This document shows positions 39,953-48,561 of a stretch of DNA of 64,000 nt, in pieces; positions within the stretch are counted from its first letter, which is position 1, and each line of letters begins with the position of its first letter. A program made the position numbers and the translations under genes. The DNA is taken from NCBI RefSeq assembly GCF_013377015.1, contig NZ_JACABA010000007.1:1-64000 (forward strand). The letters are read 5' to 3'. The DNA is from Rhodopseudomonas sp. GTDB lineage: Bacteria > Pseudomonadota > Alphaproteobacteria > Rhizobiales > Xanthobacteraceae. The notes beneath the pieces were generated by a model. The model made no database searches. It was not told the DNA's origin and saw nothing but the letters and a program-made list of their open reading frames with translations.

Positions 39953-40921
39953 ATGGGGATTCGGAACTGGTTTCGCGCGGCAGTGCTAGCCGCGCTGATT
40001 ATCGGCGGGAACGGCTCCGCCATCGCGCAGACGCCGGTCGAGCGGATCGATCAGGCGCTGCAGAACATCACCTCGCTGGTCCGGGTCGGGCGGATTGGCT
40101 ACGCCACGATCTGGGACGGCAACAAATACGTGCAATGCCATCGGCAGCCGGACCGCGCGATGCGCTGCGAGGCGGCGGCACCGACGCTGCAGCCGTCGTT
40201 GAAGCGGGTGCTGACGCTGGAGCGACAGAACCAGCTCGCCGCATTGGGCTGGGTGCTCGATCCCAGCTTCGGCAACTACGCGCGCAGCTTCGCCCCCGAC
40301 ACCGCGACGGCCACGATCGCCGAGCAGATCCTGCGCACGTTGACCGACGGCTACGGCGCCAACCTTGCCGATCTCGAGCTGAACACCAATTGGGTGCCCA
40401 ACCTGCCCTGCCCGCCGCGCAACGGCCCGTCGCAGAATCTCGCCGGGATCGTCAACGACGCACCGCAGATGCGGGCGACGGCGCTGCACGGCTGTTCATA
40501 CGTGCCGCGCGCGGACACGCCGCAACTCGCCAACACCGCGGCCGAGCTGATCGCTCACGACGGCGGCAGCACCACAGCGGAAATCCAGCGCCTGCGGGTC
40601 AACAGCGCCCACCGAGTCCATGTCGTCTTCGAAACCGGCATTGGCTACATCCAGTGCATGCCCGAGACCCCGCCGGTGGCGATCTATTGCGAGGCGCAAT
40701 CCGCCGAGAGCTGGGCCGCGCTCGCCGCAGTGCTGACCCCGGAGCGCATCGCAAGGCTGCGCGCCGCCGGCTACGCCGATCCCGGCCGGTCGCCGAATTA
40801 CGCCAAGAGCTATCCGCTCGACGGCTTCAGCGACGCCGCGATCGCCGGCGAGATCCTCACTTTGCTGTTCGACGTCTACGGCTACCGCGGCGCCGCCAAG
40901 CTGAACGTGCTAACCGAATAA
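39953..40921 (+). CDS. Secreted protein with duplicated TY-Chap-like domain
   Basis: A 322-residue protein with signal peptide (cleavage near AIAQ). Two related halves follow: the first (about 25-130) has RVGRIGYATIWDGNKYVQCH, then MRCEAAAP, LAALGWVLDPSFGNYARSF and AEQILRTLTDGYGANLADLE; the second (about 210-318) repeats the order with TGIGYIQCM, IYCEAQSAE, LRAAGYADPGRSPNYAKSYP and EILTLLFDVYGYRGAAKL. This layout resembles TY-Chap-type domains. Probably periplasmic; function unknown. Confidence 0.65.
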   Translation: MGIRNWFRAAVLAALIIGGNGSAIAQTPVERIDQALQNITSLVRVGRIGYATIWDGNKYVQCHRQPDRAMRCEAAAPTLQPSLKRVLTLERQNQLAALGWVLDPSFGNYARSFAPDTATATIAEQILRTLTDGYGANLADLELNTNWVPNLPCPPRNGPSQNLAGIVNDAPQMRATALHGCSYVPRADTPQLANTAAELIAHDGGSTTAEIQRLRVNSAHRVHVVFETGIGYIQCMPETPPVAIYCEAQSAESWAALAAVLTPERIARLRAAGYADPGRSPNYAKSYPLDGFSDAAIAGEILTLLFDVYGYRGAAKLNVLTE

Positions 40922-41187
40922 TCCGGCGCCCGACCTCGCCGCCGCGTCCAGTGACGCGCAGCATCAAGCTGCGCGCCGATGAGCGGCTGCGCAACTACCA
41001 ATCAGGATTACGATGTTTCCTTGTTTCCCGCTCGCCTCCTTGGCGCGACGTGTTAGGATCACCATGTTTCCTGGATCGTAACAACGGCGCGCGTCGATCA
41101 GACCTGTCGCCGATTTCTTTGCTGCGACGCAGCGAAGCTCGGACAAGCGCGCCAAAAGGTGCCATCGGCTTACAGGGAGGAATAGCA

Positions 41188-42990
41188 ATGCTCGACACCG
41201 CCCCCAACGGCAAGGTCTCCACGCTGCTCAGTATGCTCGACAGCGCCTTGAGCGCCGGCGACATCGACCGCGCGATCGATCTGTTTCAGACCGAATGCTA
41301 CTGGCGCGACCTCGTCACCTTCACCTGGAACATCAAGACCATGGAGGGCAAGGACCAGGTCCGCGACATGCTCAAGGCGCGGCTCGCCGAGACCAAGCCG
41401 TCGAACTGGAAGATCGCCGATGGCGAGGACGCCTCCGAGGCCGACGGAATCATCGAAAGCTGGATCCAATTCGAAACCGCGGTCGCCCGCGGCTTCGGCC
41501 ATCTGCGCCTGAAGGACGGCCGGATCTGGACCCTGCTGACCACCATGGTCGAACTCAAGGGATATGAAGAACCGCTCGGCTTCGACCGCCCGATGGGCGC
41601 CAAGCACGGCGTCGATCCCAACCGCAAGACCTGGAAGGAAGAGCGTGACGCCGAAACCGCCGAGCTCGGCTTCACGCGTCAGCCCTATTGCCTGATCATC
41701 GGCGGCGGCCAGGGCGGCATCGCGCTCGGCGCCCGGCTGCGCCAGCTCGGCGTACCGACCCTCATCATCGAAAAGAACGAACGTCCCGGCGACAGCTGGC
41801 GCAAGCGCTACAAGTCGCTCTGCCTGCACGATCCGGTCTGGTACGACCACCTGCCCTATCTGCCATTTCCTCCGAACTGGCCGGTGTTCGCGCCGAAGGA
41901 CAAGATCGGCGACTGGCTGGAGATGTACACCAAGGTGATGGAGCTGAACTATTGGAGCTCGACCACCTGCAAGAAGGCGTCCTACGACGAAGCCGCCGGC
42001 GAATGGACCGTGGTGGTCGAGCGCGACGGCAAGGAGATTGTGCTGAAGCCGAAACAGCTGGTGCTCGCCACCGGCATGTCGGCCAAGCCCAACATGCCGA
42101 CATTCGAAGGCATGGAGCTGTTCAAGGGCGATCAGCACCATTCCTCGCAGCATCCGGGGCCGGACAAATACAAGGGCAAGAAGGCGGTGGTGATCGGCTC
42201 CAACAATTCCGCGCACGATATCTGCGCGGCGCTGTGGGAAGCCGGCGCCGACGTCACCATGGTGCAGCGTTCGAGCACCCACGTGGTGAAATCCGACTCG
42301 CTGATGGAATTGGGGCTGGCTGGCCTCTATTCCGAGCAGGCGGTGCGTTCCGGCATGACCACCGCCAAGGCCGATCTGATTTTCGCCTCGCTGCCCTACA
42401 AGATCCTGCACGAATTCCAGATCCCGGTTTACAACGCGATCCGCGAACGCGACGCCGATTTTTACAAGCGGCTCGAGCAGGCCGGGTTCATGCTCGACTA
42501 CGGCGATGACGAGTCCGGCCTGTTCATGAAATATTTGCGCCGGGGCTCGGGCTACTACATCGATGTCGGCGCCTCGGAGCTGATCGCCAATGGCAGCATC
42601 CATCTCAAGAGCGGTGTCGACGTCAAACGCCTCACCGAGCATTCGGTGATTCTGAGCGACGGCACCGAACTCCCCGCCGACCTGGTGGTCTACGCCACCG
42701 GCTACGGTTCGATGAACGGTTTTGCCGCCGACCTGATTTCAAAGGACGTGGCGAACAAGGTCGGCAAGGTCTGGGGCCTCGGCTCGAATACCAGAAAGGA
42801 CCCCGGCCCCTGGGAAGGCGAGCAGCGCAATATGTGGAAGCCGACGCAGCAGCCGGGACTTTGGTTCCACGGTGGCAATCTGCACCAATCGCGGCACTAC
42901 TCGCAGTTCCTGTCGCTGCAAATCAAGGCGCGGATGGAAGGGATTCCGACGCCAGTGTACGGGCTGCAACAGGTGCATCATTTGGGGTGA
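41188..42990 (+). CDS. Flavin monooxygenase with SnoaL/NTF2-like N-domain
   Basis: A 600-residue fusion. Residues about 10-130 look SnoaL/NTF2-like (SALSAGDIDRAIDLFQTECY, then SWIQFETAVARGFGHLRLKD). Then comes an FAD-binding Rossmann motif (CLIIGGGQGGIALGARL), FMO-type motifs GDSWRKRYKSLCLHDPVWYD and VLATGMSAKPNMPTFEG, an NADPH-binding fold (AVVIGSNNSAHDICAALWEA) and a late VVYATGYGSMNGFA. This is the class of FMO/Baeyer-Villiger-like enzymes often found in actinobacteria and rhizobia. GGGAGGAA precedes the ATG. The substrate is unknown. Confidence 0.85.
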   Translation: MLDTAPNGKVSTLLSMLDSALSAGDIDRAIDLFQTECYWRDLVTFTWNIKTMEGKDQVRDMLKARLAETKPSNWKIADGEDASEADGIIESWIQFETAVARGFGHLRLKDGRIWTLLTTMVELKGYEEPLGFDRPMGAKHGVDPNRKTWKEERDAETAELGFTRQPYCLIIGGGQGGIALGARLRQLGVPTLIIEKNERPGDSWRKRYKSLCLHDPVWYDHLPYLPFPPNWPVFAPKDKIGDWLEMYTKVMELNYWSSTTCKKASYDEAAGEWTVVVERDGKEIVLKPKQLVLATGMSAKPNMPTFEGMELFKGDQHHSSQHPGPDKYKGKKAVVIGSNNSAHDICAALWEAGADVTMVQRSSTHVVKSDSLMELGLAGLYSEQAVRSGMTTAKADLIFASLPYKILHEFQIPVYNAIRERDADFYKRLEQAGFMLDYGDDESGLFMKYLRRGSGYYIDVGASELIANGSIHLKSGVDVKRLTEHSVILSDGTELPADLVVYATGYGSMNGFAADLISKDVANKVGKVWGLGSNTRKDPGPWEGEQRNMWKPTQQPGLWFHGGNLHQSRHYSQFLSLQIKARMEGIPTPVYGLQQVHHLG

Positions 42991-43322
42991 GCGGGACCTG
43001 AGCGGAATCATTCCGACCTACACGGAGATCGTTCCGAACAACCCGGACTCGTTCACAGTGACGCCGATTGCGACCGATTCATGGAGCACCGAAGCGGGGG
43101 CGATGCACTCGATGCAGTACCAGTATTTCCCGCACGCCACCGGCACCGCGGCGCCGCCCTTGCCGGGCACGACCCGAACCGGCCTCGCGCGCACGCGCAT
43201 CGCGACGCCATAGTAGAGCGCCGCCTGCAACAGTGTGTGAGCAGGAAGGCTTGAGCGAGTCCGCCCACCTGTGAACAATGCGGGCCAGGTCCGATCCCTG
43301 ATCCAGCACAACGGAAGAACCG
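42991..43322. other. Intergenic, no gene seen
   Basis: No frame has domain support. Weak inverted repeats occur after the monooxygenase stop; nothing else is identifiable. Confidence 0.45.
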
Positions 43323-44246
43323 ATGAGCACAAGCGCTGAGGGGAGAAGAACAGCCCTGGTCACAGGCGCCAATTCGGGCCTTGGCAAGGCCATCGCCGCG
43401 GCGTTGGCGGCTGAGGGAGCGCGCGTTGGCTTGGTGGTGCGCGACCGTGCGCGGGGCGAGAAGGCGCTAGAGGACATCCGCGCAACCACGGGCAGCGACG
43501 ATCTCCATCTTTTCGTCGCCGATCTCGCCGACCAGTCAGCGATCCGCGCTTTGGCGCGTGCGGTACTCGAACGTTTCGAACATCTGCACCTGCTGGTGAA
43601 CAACGCCGGCACAGCTTTCGCTGAGCGGCGGCTGAGCCCCGAGGGCATCGAGTGCGCGTTGGCCGTGAACCACCTCGGCCCGTTTCTCCTCACCAACCTG
43701 CTGCTGGATCTACTCAAAGCCAGCGCTCCGGCGCGGATCGTCAACGTCGGCACCCGCATCAACACGGCGCTGGATTTCGATGATCTGAACTGGGACCGGC
43801 GCCCCTACCGCATGATGCAGGCCTACGGCCAGTCCAAGCTCGGCAATCTGCATTTCACCTTCGAACTGGCGCGCCGGCTGCAGGGCAGCGGCGTGACCGT
43901 CAATTGCGTTTTTCCGGGCGTCTTCAAATCGAACCTCGGCGGCACCGATGGCGCCCAGGGCGTCTTCCTGAAGCTGTTCGCCCGGCTGCTGGGCTGGGCG
44001 ATCCCTTCTCCCGAGCGGGCCGCGCGCCGCGTACTCTATGTCGCCAACGCCCCGGAGCTCGCGGAGGTGAGCGGCCAGTATTTCGGTAATCGCAAGATCC
44101 TCCCGGCGCCGGCGCAGACGCTCGACGCGCAAGCGAACCGCCGCCTGTGGCAAATCAGCGAAGTGCTGACGGCCGAGCCCGGACCGACGGGTCCGAGTTG
44201 CTGGAAACCGATCACCGCGCCGGTCGGCCAGCGGACAAGAAGGTAG
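43323..44246 (+). CDS. Short-chain dehydrogenase (retinol-DH-like)
   Basis: A 307-residue SDR: TALVTGANSGLGKAIAAALA (cofactor motif TGxxxGxG), a VADLADQSAI segment, LHLLVNNAGTAF, and the YGQSKLGNLHF active site (Tyr, Lys). The position that usually carries the catalytic Ser reads VNVGTRINT, so Thr may take its place. PGVFKSNLGGTDG follows as in WWOX/retinol-dehydrogenase-like SDRs. NAD(P)H-dependent oxidoreduction of an unknown alcohol or ketone. Confidence 0.85.
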   Translation: MSTSAEGRRTALVTGANSGLGKAIAAALAAEGARVGLVVRDRARGEKALEDIRATTGSDDLHLFVADLADQSAIRALARAVLERFEHLHLLVNNAGTAFAERRLSPEGIECALAVNHLGPFLLTNLLLDLLKASAPARIVNVGTRINTALDFDDLNWDRRPYRMMQAYGQSKLGNLHFTFELARRLQGSGVTVNCVFPGVFKSNLGGTDGAQGVFLKLFARLLGWAIPSPERAARRVLYVANAPELAEVSGQYFGNRKILPAPAQTLDAQANRRLWQISEVLTAEPGPTGPSCWKPITAPVGQRTRR

Positions 44247-44386
44247 GGCGCAATTGCGGAGCGTATTGTGCCAGATATGCGCTGGTTGGCGAAATACGCT
44301 GCGCTATTCCGCCAACGCGCTTGCGCCGGATATCGAATACAATCGGCTCATCGACGCCGGTCGCAGTCTTCTGCGCTCGGCCGCCG

Positions 44387-44950
44387 TCACCCCAGCATGT
44401 TCGGTCGGAACAGCGAACGCCGGCTGATGATCTCGCCGGACACCACGAAGACGCCGTCACCGGTGTAGTGCAGCGTCCGCGGATGCTTCGGCGTTGCTGC
44501 GACATGCGCCTTCACGACCTCGAAGATGAAGAAGTTGTACTTCTCGACCAGCGCGTCGTCGTGCAGTCGGCATTCGAAACTGGCGTGGCATTCGCCGATC
44601 AGCGGCGCGGCGACCTTTTCGGCCTTCTCCGCGGTGAGACCGAATTCCGCGAACTTGTCGATCTCGGCGCCGGACGTGTTGCCAATGCCCACCACGGTAT
44701 CGGTCAGTGCCGTGGTCGGCAGGTTGATGACGCACGCGCGGCTGCGGCGAATCATCTCAAAACTATGGTTGCCGCTGGAGATCACGCAGCCGACCAGCGA
44801 CGGCGTGAATTCCATCACGGTGTGCCAGCCCAGCGTCATGATGTTGGTCTTGCCCTGCCAGCACGACGACAGCAGCACGATCGGTCCGGGCTCCAGATAG
44901 CGCCGCACCTGGCTGACCGGGAAATCGGATTTTTGGGGAAGCCTGGTCAT
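44387..44950 (-). CDS. Flavin reductase-like FMN-binding protein
   Basis: A 187-residue split-barrel protein: PGPIVLLSSCWQGKTNIMTL, then GWHTVMEFTPSLVGCVISSG and FEMIRRSRACVINLP are the flavin-reductase (HpaC/DIM6-NTAB) pattern. IGECHASFECRLHD and the VVKAHVA strand complete the fold. Probably reduces FMN with NAD(P)H or binds it as a cofactor; no partner oxygenase is adjacent in the same operon, although a flavin monooxygenase lies 1.4 kb away. Confidence 0.85.
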   Translation of the reverse strand: MTRLPQKSDFPVSQVRRYLEPGPIVLLSSCWQGKTNIMTLGWHTVMEFTPSLVGCVISSGNHSFEMIRRSRACVINLPTTALTDTVVGIGNTSGAEIDKFAEFGLTAEKAEKVAAPLIGECHASFECRLHDDALVEKYNFFIFEVVKAHVAATPKHPRTLHYTGDGVFVVSGEIISRRSLFRPNMLG

Positions 44951-45208
44951 GATCGATTCCTCGCCGGCGCGGCTCGATAGTAATCAAAGCCCGCGGCACG
45001 GCCTATCGCCAACGAAACGTGCTGAGATGGCCGCGACATCAACGGAATGCGCGAGACTGTTTCGTTCTGCGGACCATGTGCCACGAGCGACAACTGATTT
45101 GCACCATCCTCGATGGCCCGCTACTCCAACGTGATACAAGGAAAAATTGCTGGCGCTGCGCGCGATTTTCTACTATTAGTTGCAACGCATTTCGAGTGGG
45201 AGCCTGTG

Positions 45209-46318
45209 ATGAAACTTGCATCCTATAACGTCGAAAATCTTTTCATGCGCGCGCGGGCCCTCAGCGGCCCCGGATTTTCAGCCGAAGGCCGGCAGATCTT
45301 GAAGGCGCAAGCGGACATCAATGCCGTCCTGGGCAAGAACACCTACAGCAGCGCGGACAAGAAGAAGATCATCGAACTTCTCGATGTCCTCGGTTTGAAG
45401 AAATCCGACGACGGCAACTACGCCATCCTGCGTCAGAACCGTGGACATCTGCTCAAACGTCCCCCCAACAAGCCGGTCGAGGTGGTCGCCAATGGTCGCG
45501 ACGACTGGATCGGCTGGGTCGATCTTGTGCTGGAACAGGTCAATGAAGAAGCGACCCGCAACACCGCGCGGGTCATCAAGATGCTTGATGCCGATGTTCT
45601 CGGCGTGGTGGAGGCAGAGAGTCGTCCGGCGCTGGTGCGATTCTGCCGCGACGTGATGCCGGCCGTCGACGGCACCGGCTACGATCATGTCATGCTGATC
45701 GATGGCAATGACGATCGGGGCATCGACGTCGGGCTGATGACCAGGAAGAAATTCAATATTGTTTCCATTGCCAGCCACGTCGACGACGAGGACGATGCCG
45801 GCGTGATCTTCAGCCGCGATTGTGCTCAGTTCGAGATCGAAACTGCCGAGGGCAACAAGCTGATCGTCCTGACCAATCACTTCAAGAGCAAGGGCTATGG
45901 AACGCAGTCGAGTTCGGACGCCAAGCGCAAACGCCAGGCCACGCGCGTGGCCACGATCTATCGACAACTCCGACAGAGCTACAAATACATCGCGATCATC
46001 GGCGATTTCAACGACACGCCCGACAGCGACGCGATCAGTCCGCTGTTCAGCCAGACCGGGCTGAAGGATATCAGCGAATGGCCGGGTTTCGACGATGGCG
46101 GACGCCCCGGCACGTTCAAGAACTGCGCGGCGTCGAACAAGATCGACTACATCCTGCTGTCACCGGACTTGTTCGCGAAAGCAACTGCAGGCGGGATCTT
46201 CCGCAAAGGAGTCTGGGGCGGCACCCACGGCACGCTGTTCGAACATCTCCCCGAGATCACCCGGGAAGTCGAGGCGGCCTCCGATCATGCGGCAATCTGG
46301 GCCGAACTGGACATTTAG
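45209..46318 (+). CDS. Endonuclease/exonuclease/phosphatase family
   Basis: A 369-residue EEP-fold hydrolase: MKLASYNVENLFMRARALSG opens the fold with the catalytic Asn and Glu; VLGVVEAESRPALVRF carries a second metal-binding Glu region; IAIIGDFNDTPDSDAISPLF provides the D-x-N; and EAASDHAAIWAELDI is the terminal DH. All key motifs are present. It acts on a phosphodiester, DNA or other. GGGAG lies upstream of the ATG. The gene ends 6 bp before the guaA-type repeat that bounds the next island. Confidence 0.85.
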   Translation: MKLASYNVENLFMRARALSGPGFSAEGRQILKAQADINAVLGKNTYSSADKKKIIELLDVLGLKKSDDGNYAILRQNRGHLLKRPPNKPVEVVANGRDDWIGWVDLVLEQVNEEATRNTARVIKMLDADVLGVVEAESRPALVRFCRDVMPAVDGTGYDHVMLIDGNDDRGIDVGLMTRKKFNIVSIASHVDDEDDAGVIFSRDCAQFEIETAEGNKLIVLTNHFKSKGYGTQSSSDAKRKRQATRVATIYRQLRQSYKYIAIIGDFNDTPDSDAISPLFSQTGLKDISEWPGFDDGGRPGTFKNCAASNKIDYILLSPDLFAKATAGGIFRKGVWGGTHGTLFEHLPEITREVEAASDHAAIWAELDI

Positions 46319-46324
46319 GAGAGG

Positions 46325-46355
46325 CTCACTCCCACTCGATCGTCCCCGGCGGCTT
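46325..46355 (+). repeat. Duplicated guaA 3' end (att-like)
   Basis: Thirty-one bases match 48531-48561, the last 27 coding bases plus stop of guaA, with one difference. It has the same orientation as in the gene, so it is a direct repeat, as integration at guaA produces. Confidence 0.8.
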
Positions 46356-46412
46356 GCAGCGCAGACGAGGAGGACATATCTTACCTCTGTCTTACTCAGT
46401 GGGAGATGGTTG

Positions 46413-46688
46413 ATGGCCGCGACCGACAAATTGAAGACGACCGTCTCGACCAAGGGCCAGGTGATCTTGCCGAAGGCAATCCGCGAGCGACGGCAATGGA
46501 CGTCGGGGACCCGGCTTGAGGTCGAGGACACTCCGGACGGCGTGCTGCTGCGGCAGGTGCCGCTGTTTCGCGAGACGCAGCCGAACGAGGTGTTCGCGTC
46601 GCTGCCCCACAAGGGCGCAGCGAAAACGCTCGCAGAGATGGACGCGGGGATCGCCATGGAAGCGCGACGACGTCATGCTCGGGATTGA
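46413..46688 (+). CDS. AbrB/SpoVT-type antitoxin
   Basis: A 91-residue protein with a swapped-hairpin DNA-binding domain at residues 6-50: LKTTVSTKGQVILPKAIRER is the AbrB/MazE/VapB consensus. The rest is the toxin-binding tail. GGGAGA lies before the ATG. Its last 14 bases overlap the PIN toxin gene, the usual order antitoxin-toxin; the complex should repress its own promoter. Confidence 0.85.
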   Translation: MAATDKLKTTVSTKGQVILPKAIRERRQWTSGTRLEVEDTPDGVLLRQVPLFRETQPNEVFASLPHKGAAKTLAEMDAGIAMEARRRHARD

Positions 46689-47064
46689 TACCAATCTGAT
46701 CGTTCGCTACTTGACCGGCGATCATCCAAGGCAATCGGCCAAGGCGCGCGCGCTGATCGACAACAAGGACGTGTTCGTCTCCGCCACGGTGCTGCTGGAA
46801 ACCGAATGGGTGCTGCGCAGCGTTTACGGCTTCTCGCCGTCGCAGATTTGCGCCGCGCTGCGCGGCTTCGCCGGCCTCGCCCGGGTCACGCTCGAAGACC
46901 CCGCCCTGATCGCCACCGCCCTCAACCGCGTCGAACGCGGCATGGACTTCGCCGATGCGCTGCATCTCGGCAGCGCCGAAGGCTGCGACGGGTTTGTGAC
47001 GTTTGATCAGCGATTGATCAGGACGACGAAAGCGGCGGGGTTGATCGGCGTAAGAGCGCTATGA
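46675..47064 (+). CDS. PIN-domain toxin (VapC-like)
   Basis: A 129-residue PIN RNase. Acidic residues expected at the active site are visible: LGIDTN (D5), LLETEWVL (E42), MDFADALHL (D91, D94) and VTFDQRL (D111). VapC toxins cut tRNA or rRNA and block translation. It overlaps the antitoxin gene, so the two are coupled. The pair probably stabilised the island. Confidence 0.9.
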   Translation: MLGIDTNLIVRYLTGDHPRQSAKARALIDNKDVFVSATVLLETEWVLRSVYGFSPSQICAALRGFAGLARVTLEDPALIATALNRVERGMDFADALHLGSAEGCDGFVTFDQRLIRTTKAAGLIGVRAL

Positions 47065-47278
47065 CGACCGAACGACGAATGAAAGAGGGGGGCGCACAGT
47101 GGAGCATCTCTCGACGGCGATGCTATGTTTGGTGGGATACGTTAAGATGTTCCGCCCAACGCGCTGAGGAAACACCAATCATTGGGCGCAATTTTCAGCA
47201 ATATCTTCGCGCTCAACTCACTGATCTTACGGGCTATACGTACGTCCCGATTTAATTAGATACGAACGCAATCGATCG

Positions 47279-48379
47279 ATGGCAGTCAACAAGAACCAGC
47301 ACTATGTACCGCGCGTCCATCTTAAGCCGTTTACACTTGATGGCGCGGGACTCGCGATAAACATCCTCAACATCGATCGCATGAAACCGATCGAGAATGC
47401 GCCGGTGAGGAGCCAGTGTTCCGGGGACTACTTCTACGGAAAGGATGAGCGCCTCGAACGCGCGATTAATTCCGTCGAAAGCCCATATGGAGAGGTCATA
47501 CGCTTCCTTAGTGGCGATAATGCTGCCGTCAATCCGAAAATCCGTATCGTCATTCTGCGGTTTGTCTTGCTCCAACACATGCGAACTGAGGCGGCCTCAC
47601 GCAAGGCGGCCGAGATGACTGCCGCCATGTTCGATGTGCCGGGATCCGATATTCCAATTCCCTCAATGCAGGAGGCGATGAAGATCGCGGTCCAGACCGC
47701 GATGATTCATTTCGCTGATAGCATGTCAATCGTCGACGATTTGAAGGTCTGCATCGCGAGAAATCGCACCGACCGGCAGTTCGTTACCTCGGATGACCCC
47801 GCCGTTCTGACAAACCGATTGCATCTTCAGCGCCGCCATAAGGGACTGCGGAGCTTTGGCGTTAAGACGGCCGGCGCGGTCTTTCTTCTCCCACTTTCAC
47901 CCAGCCTCTGCGCCATCGTGTACGACTCCGCCATTTATCACACCTTGCAACGTGCCGGCTGGATCGACGTGATACACAAAGCGGACGTCGATGCAATTAA
48001 CGAGCATCAGATACTGAACTGCATGGCGAATCTGTACTATCGGGATTGGGATGAACGAAATCAGCTCTTGCAGCAGGTTCTCGCGCGCAGGCACCTCAGG
48101 CCGGAGCGACGGCACACTATCGTGCACGCGGCGCTAGACTACACGACGGAGCGGGGAAGCCGTTACGTCGTAAAGGAAATCACGGACCTTCGAGATGAGG
48201 AAGAGGTGCTGACACACGTTAAGACCAATCATCCGGCGCCGTCCTCCTGGCCGTCCTTTTTGCGCTTCCGTCCCGATGCAAAGGCCTATTCCAACAACAC
48301 AGGCGCCGGATTGACACGTAAGTGGTGCCTCGAACAAGGCTTCGTGACCGGGCGGGGCTATCAAAAAGTCCGTATTTGA
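47279..48379 (+). CDS. DUF4238 protein
   Basis: A 366-residue protein opening KNQHYVPRVHLKPFT, the NQHYVPxxxLxxF signature of DUF4238, with a second conserved stretch DRQFVTSDDPAVLTNR and VFLLPLSPSLCAIVYDS. The family occurs widely on mobile elements and near defence genes, but its activity is not known to me. Its more neutral codon choice than that of core genes and position in the guaA island mark it as acquired. Confidence 0.75.
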   Translation: MAVNKNQHYVPRVHLKPFTLDGAGLAINILNIDRMKPIENAPVRSQCSGDYFYGKDERLERAINSVESPYGEVIRFLSGDNAAVNPKIRIVILRFVLLQHMRTEAASRKAAEMTAAMFDVPGSDIPIPSMQEAMKIAVQTAMIHFADSMSIVDDLKVCIARNRTDRQFVTSDDPAVLTNRLHLQRRHKGLRSFGVKTAGAVFLLPLSPSLCAIVYDSAIYHTLQRAGWIDVIHKADVDAINEHQILNCMANLYYRDWDERNQLLQQVLARRHLRPERRHTIVHAALDYTTERGSRYVVKEITDLRDEEEVLTHVKTNHPAPSSWPSFLRFRPDAKAYSNNTGAGLTRKWCLEQGFVTGRGYQKVRI

Positions 48380-48530
48380 ACAGGACCGCGAGTGTCGGGA
48401 TAAACGCTGGCGTGGGAAGCATTTTCCGGACCATCGACCGCTGCGCGAACGAAGTCCGGCCCAGTTGGAAAGCATGAGTTTCGCCTCCGGCCCAAAGATG
48501 GGCCGTGGTTATGTTGTCAGCGCGTTAGCC

Positions 48531-48561
48531 CTCACTCCCACTCGATCGTTCCCGGCGGCTT
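48531..48561 (+). repeat. guaA 3' end, att-like partner
   Basis: Partner of 46325-46355 inside the guaA gene. One base differs (C versus T), so the copies have diverged since insertion or the island brought a slightly different guaA tail. Confidence 0.8.

Larger units (their letters stand above)
46325..48561. mobile_element. Remnant island at guaA
   Basis: The 2.2 kb between the direct repeats carry an AbrB-type antitoxin, a PIN toxin and a DUF4238 gene but no integrase. The guaA 3' end is a well-known integration site for genomic islands. The most economical reading is an island that lost its integrase while leaving cargo behind. guaA itself remains intact. Confidence 0.65.

Noticed and set aside
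40135-42990. A 951-residue continuous frame
   Set aside because: The first 351 codons are out-of-frame with the secreted protein gene at 39953-40921 and have low-complexity Arg/Ala composition; the true monooxygenase starts at the ATG at 41188 with a good ribosome site.
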